Positions 5,807 to 6,147 of a stretch of 6,147 nt of DNA are shown piece after piece. How positions within the stretch are numbered: position 1 is the stretch's first letter; every line of letters starts with the position of its first letter. The DNA lies in the NCBI GenBank assembly GCA_945864765.1, contig CAMBDR010000289.1, positions 1 to 6,147 on the forward strand. Direction: 5' to 3'. A program made the position numbers and the translations under genes. A model generated the notes under the pieces. The model saw only the letters and a list, made by a program, of their open reading frames with translations, had not been told where the DNA came from and made no database searches. The DNA is from Janthinobacterium lividum (GTDB lineage Bacteria; Pseudomonadota; Gammaproteobacteria; Burkholderiales; Burkholderiaceae_D).

Positions 5807-5830
5807 TCGGTTAATAATCGTATTCCGACC
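5784..5830 (-). repeat. Dispersed repeat copy 2: gene leader and first codons
   Basis: This is the partner of 2793-2839, here the leader and first codons of the DUF1579-like gene. It lies 573 bases from the other shared repeat (5123-5210), whereas in copy 1 the two are essentially adjacent. Confidence 0.8.
5798..5803 (-). promoter_or_regulatory. Ribosome binding site that shifts the start of the DUF1579-like gene
   Basis: AAGGGG on the minus strand lies inside the first codons of the longest frame, 3 bases before the ATG at 5794 and 6 before the ATG at 5791. It supports a start at 5791 or 5794 in place of 5806. Confidence 0.5.
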
Positions 5831-5842
5831 AAGCGTCCCCGC

Positions 5843-6147
5843 CTAATCATTTTTAACAACCATTGCAGTTTGTACCTGCACAGGCAATTCAAAGTAAAAG
5901 CAACAGCCTTGGCCGTCGATGGATTCATAATCGATCTCGCCATGCATTTGGGTGATAATCGCTTTGGCAATGGCCAAGCCCAAACCTGATCCGTTGCGGT
6001 TTCGGGTGTTGGAACCGTCGGCCTGGGAAAAGCGCTGGAAAATGCGGCTTTTGAACCCGTCCGGTATGCCAGGCCCGCTATCCTGAACCAGGACTCTGAC
6101 GCGATCCGCACTCGCCATGATGCAACTCACCTTAACCACGCCATCTT
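5843..6147 (-). CDS. Sensor histidine kinase, C-terminal ATPase domain (5' end outside window)
   Basis: The last ~100 residues of a histidine kinase are visible, and the frame stays open to the right edge (D-G ahead of VVKVSC). The apparent GTG start at 6139 is therefore not a real start. Visible ATP-binding boxes of the HATPase_c fold are the G1 box DSGPGIP, an F-box region IFQRFSQAD, and the G2 box GSGLGLAIAK followed by QMHGEIDYES. The N box and the phosphorylated histidine lie outside the window. Such kinases autophosphorylate on histidine using ATP and pass the phosphate to a response regulator. The protein ends about 45 residues after the G2 box with ELPVQVQTAMVVKND, so there is no receiver or Hpt domain at the C-terminus. 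Its stop is 36 bases before the longest start of the DUF1579-like gene on the same strand, with no obvious terminator between. Confidence 0.92.
   Translation of the reverse strand, partial: DGVVKVSCIMASADRVRVLVQDSGPGIPDGFKSRIFQRFSQADGSNTRNRNGSGLGLAIAKAIITQMHGEIDYESIDGQGCCFYFELPVQVQTAMVVKND

Noticed and set aside
1..6147. CRISPR array, tRNA or rRNA genes, transposase or terminal inverted repeats of an insertion sequence
   Set aside because: No repeat-spacer pattern, cloverleaf or conserved rRNA segment was seen, and no transposase-like frame; the duplicated stretches are explained by gene duplication.

Overview
The base composition is moderate (near 50% GC by eye) and the protein families are typical of Pseudomonadota: a secreted DUF1579-type protein, a secreted ankyrin protein, a histidine kinase, and the C-terminal PD-(D/E)XK domain of an AAA-ATPase-like/DUF1703 protein. 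A beta- or gammaproteobacterial chromosome, in an accessory region shaped by duplication and gene decay, fits best. I cannot name the genus.

Layout, left to right. (1) The 3' part of a large gene, SEC-C protein A, runs in from the left edge and ends at 1269. It is a helical-repeat protein with an acidic tract and a C-terminal zinc-binding SEC-C motif. (2) At 1254-1625 lies a remnant carrying only the PD-(D/E)XK end of a DUF1703-type protein. It runs into a 13-bp tandem repeat (1617-1679). (3) A secreted ankyrin-repeat gene lies on the minus strand (1697-2827) with a good sigma70-type promoter. (4) A 261-nt divergent intergenic region follows. (5) A complete paralogue, SEC-C protein B, occupies 3089-5029. 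(6) On the minus strand, convergent with B, is a decayed 5' end of a second ankyrin gene (5085-5207). It is joined by a TAATG stop/start overlap to (7) a secreted DUF1579-like gene (5207-5806). (8) The C-terminal ATPase domain of a sensor histidine kinase (minus strand, ends at 5843) runs off the right edge.

The central observation is a duplicated module: a SEC-C/helical-repeat gene facing an ankyrin gene, present twice in about 6 kb. The second ankyrin copy is reduced to its signal-peptide region. Comparing the copies indicates that the intact ankyrin gene's 5' end is a join of two stretches that are 573 nt apart in the second copy. The first is the leader and first codons of the DUF1579-like gene, and the second is the ankyrin start. 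This suggests either an in-frame deletion of a whole DUF1579-like gene from an ancestral operon, or the reverse insertion.

The two SEC-C paralogues align well, but each carries a different short-period DNA repeat coding for the acidic tract at the same protein position (D-E-F-A units in A, D-E-N/W-rich units in B). No function can be assigned to the SEC-C/ankyrin pair from sequence alone. An immunity or protein-interaction role would be speculation.
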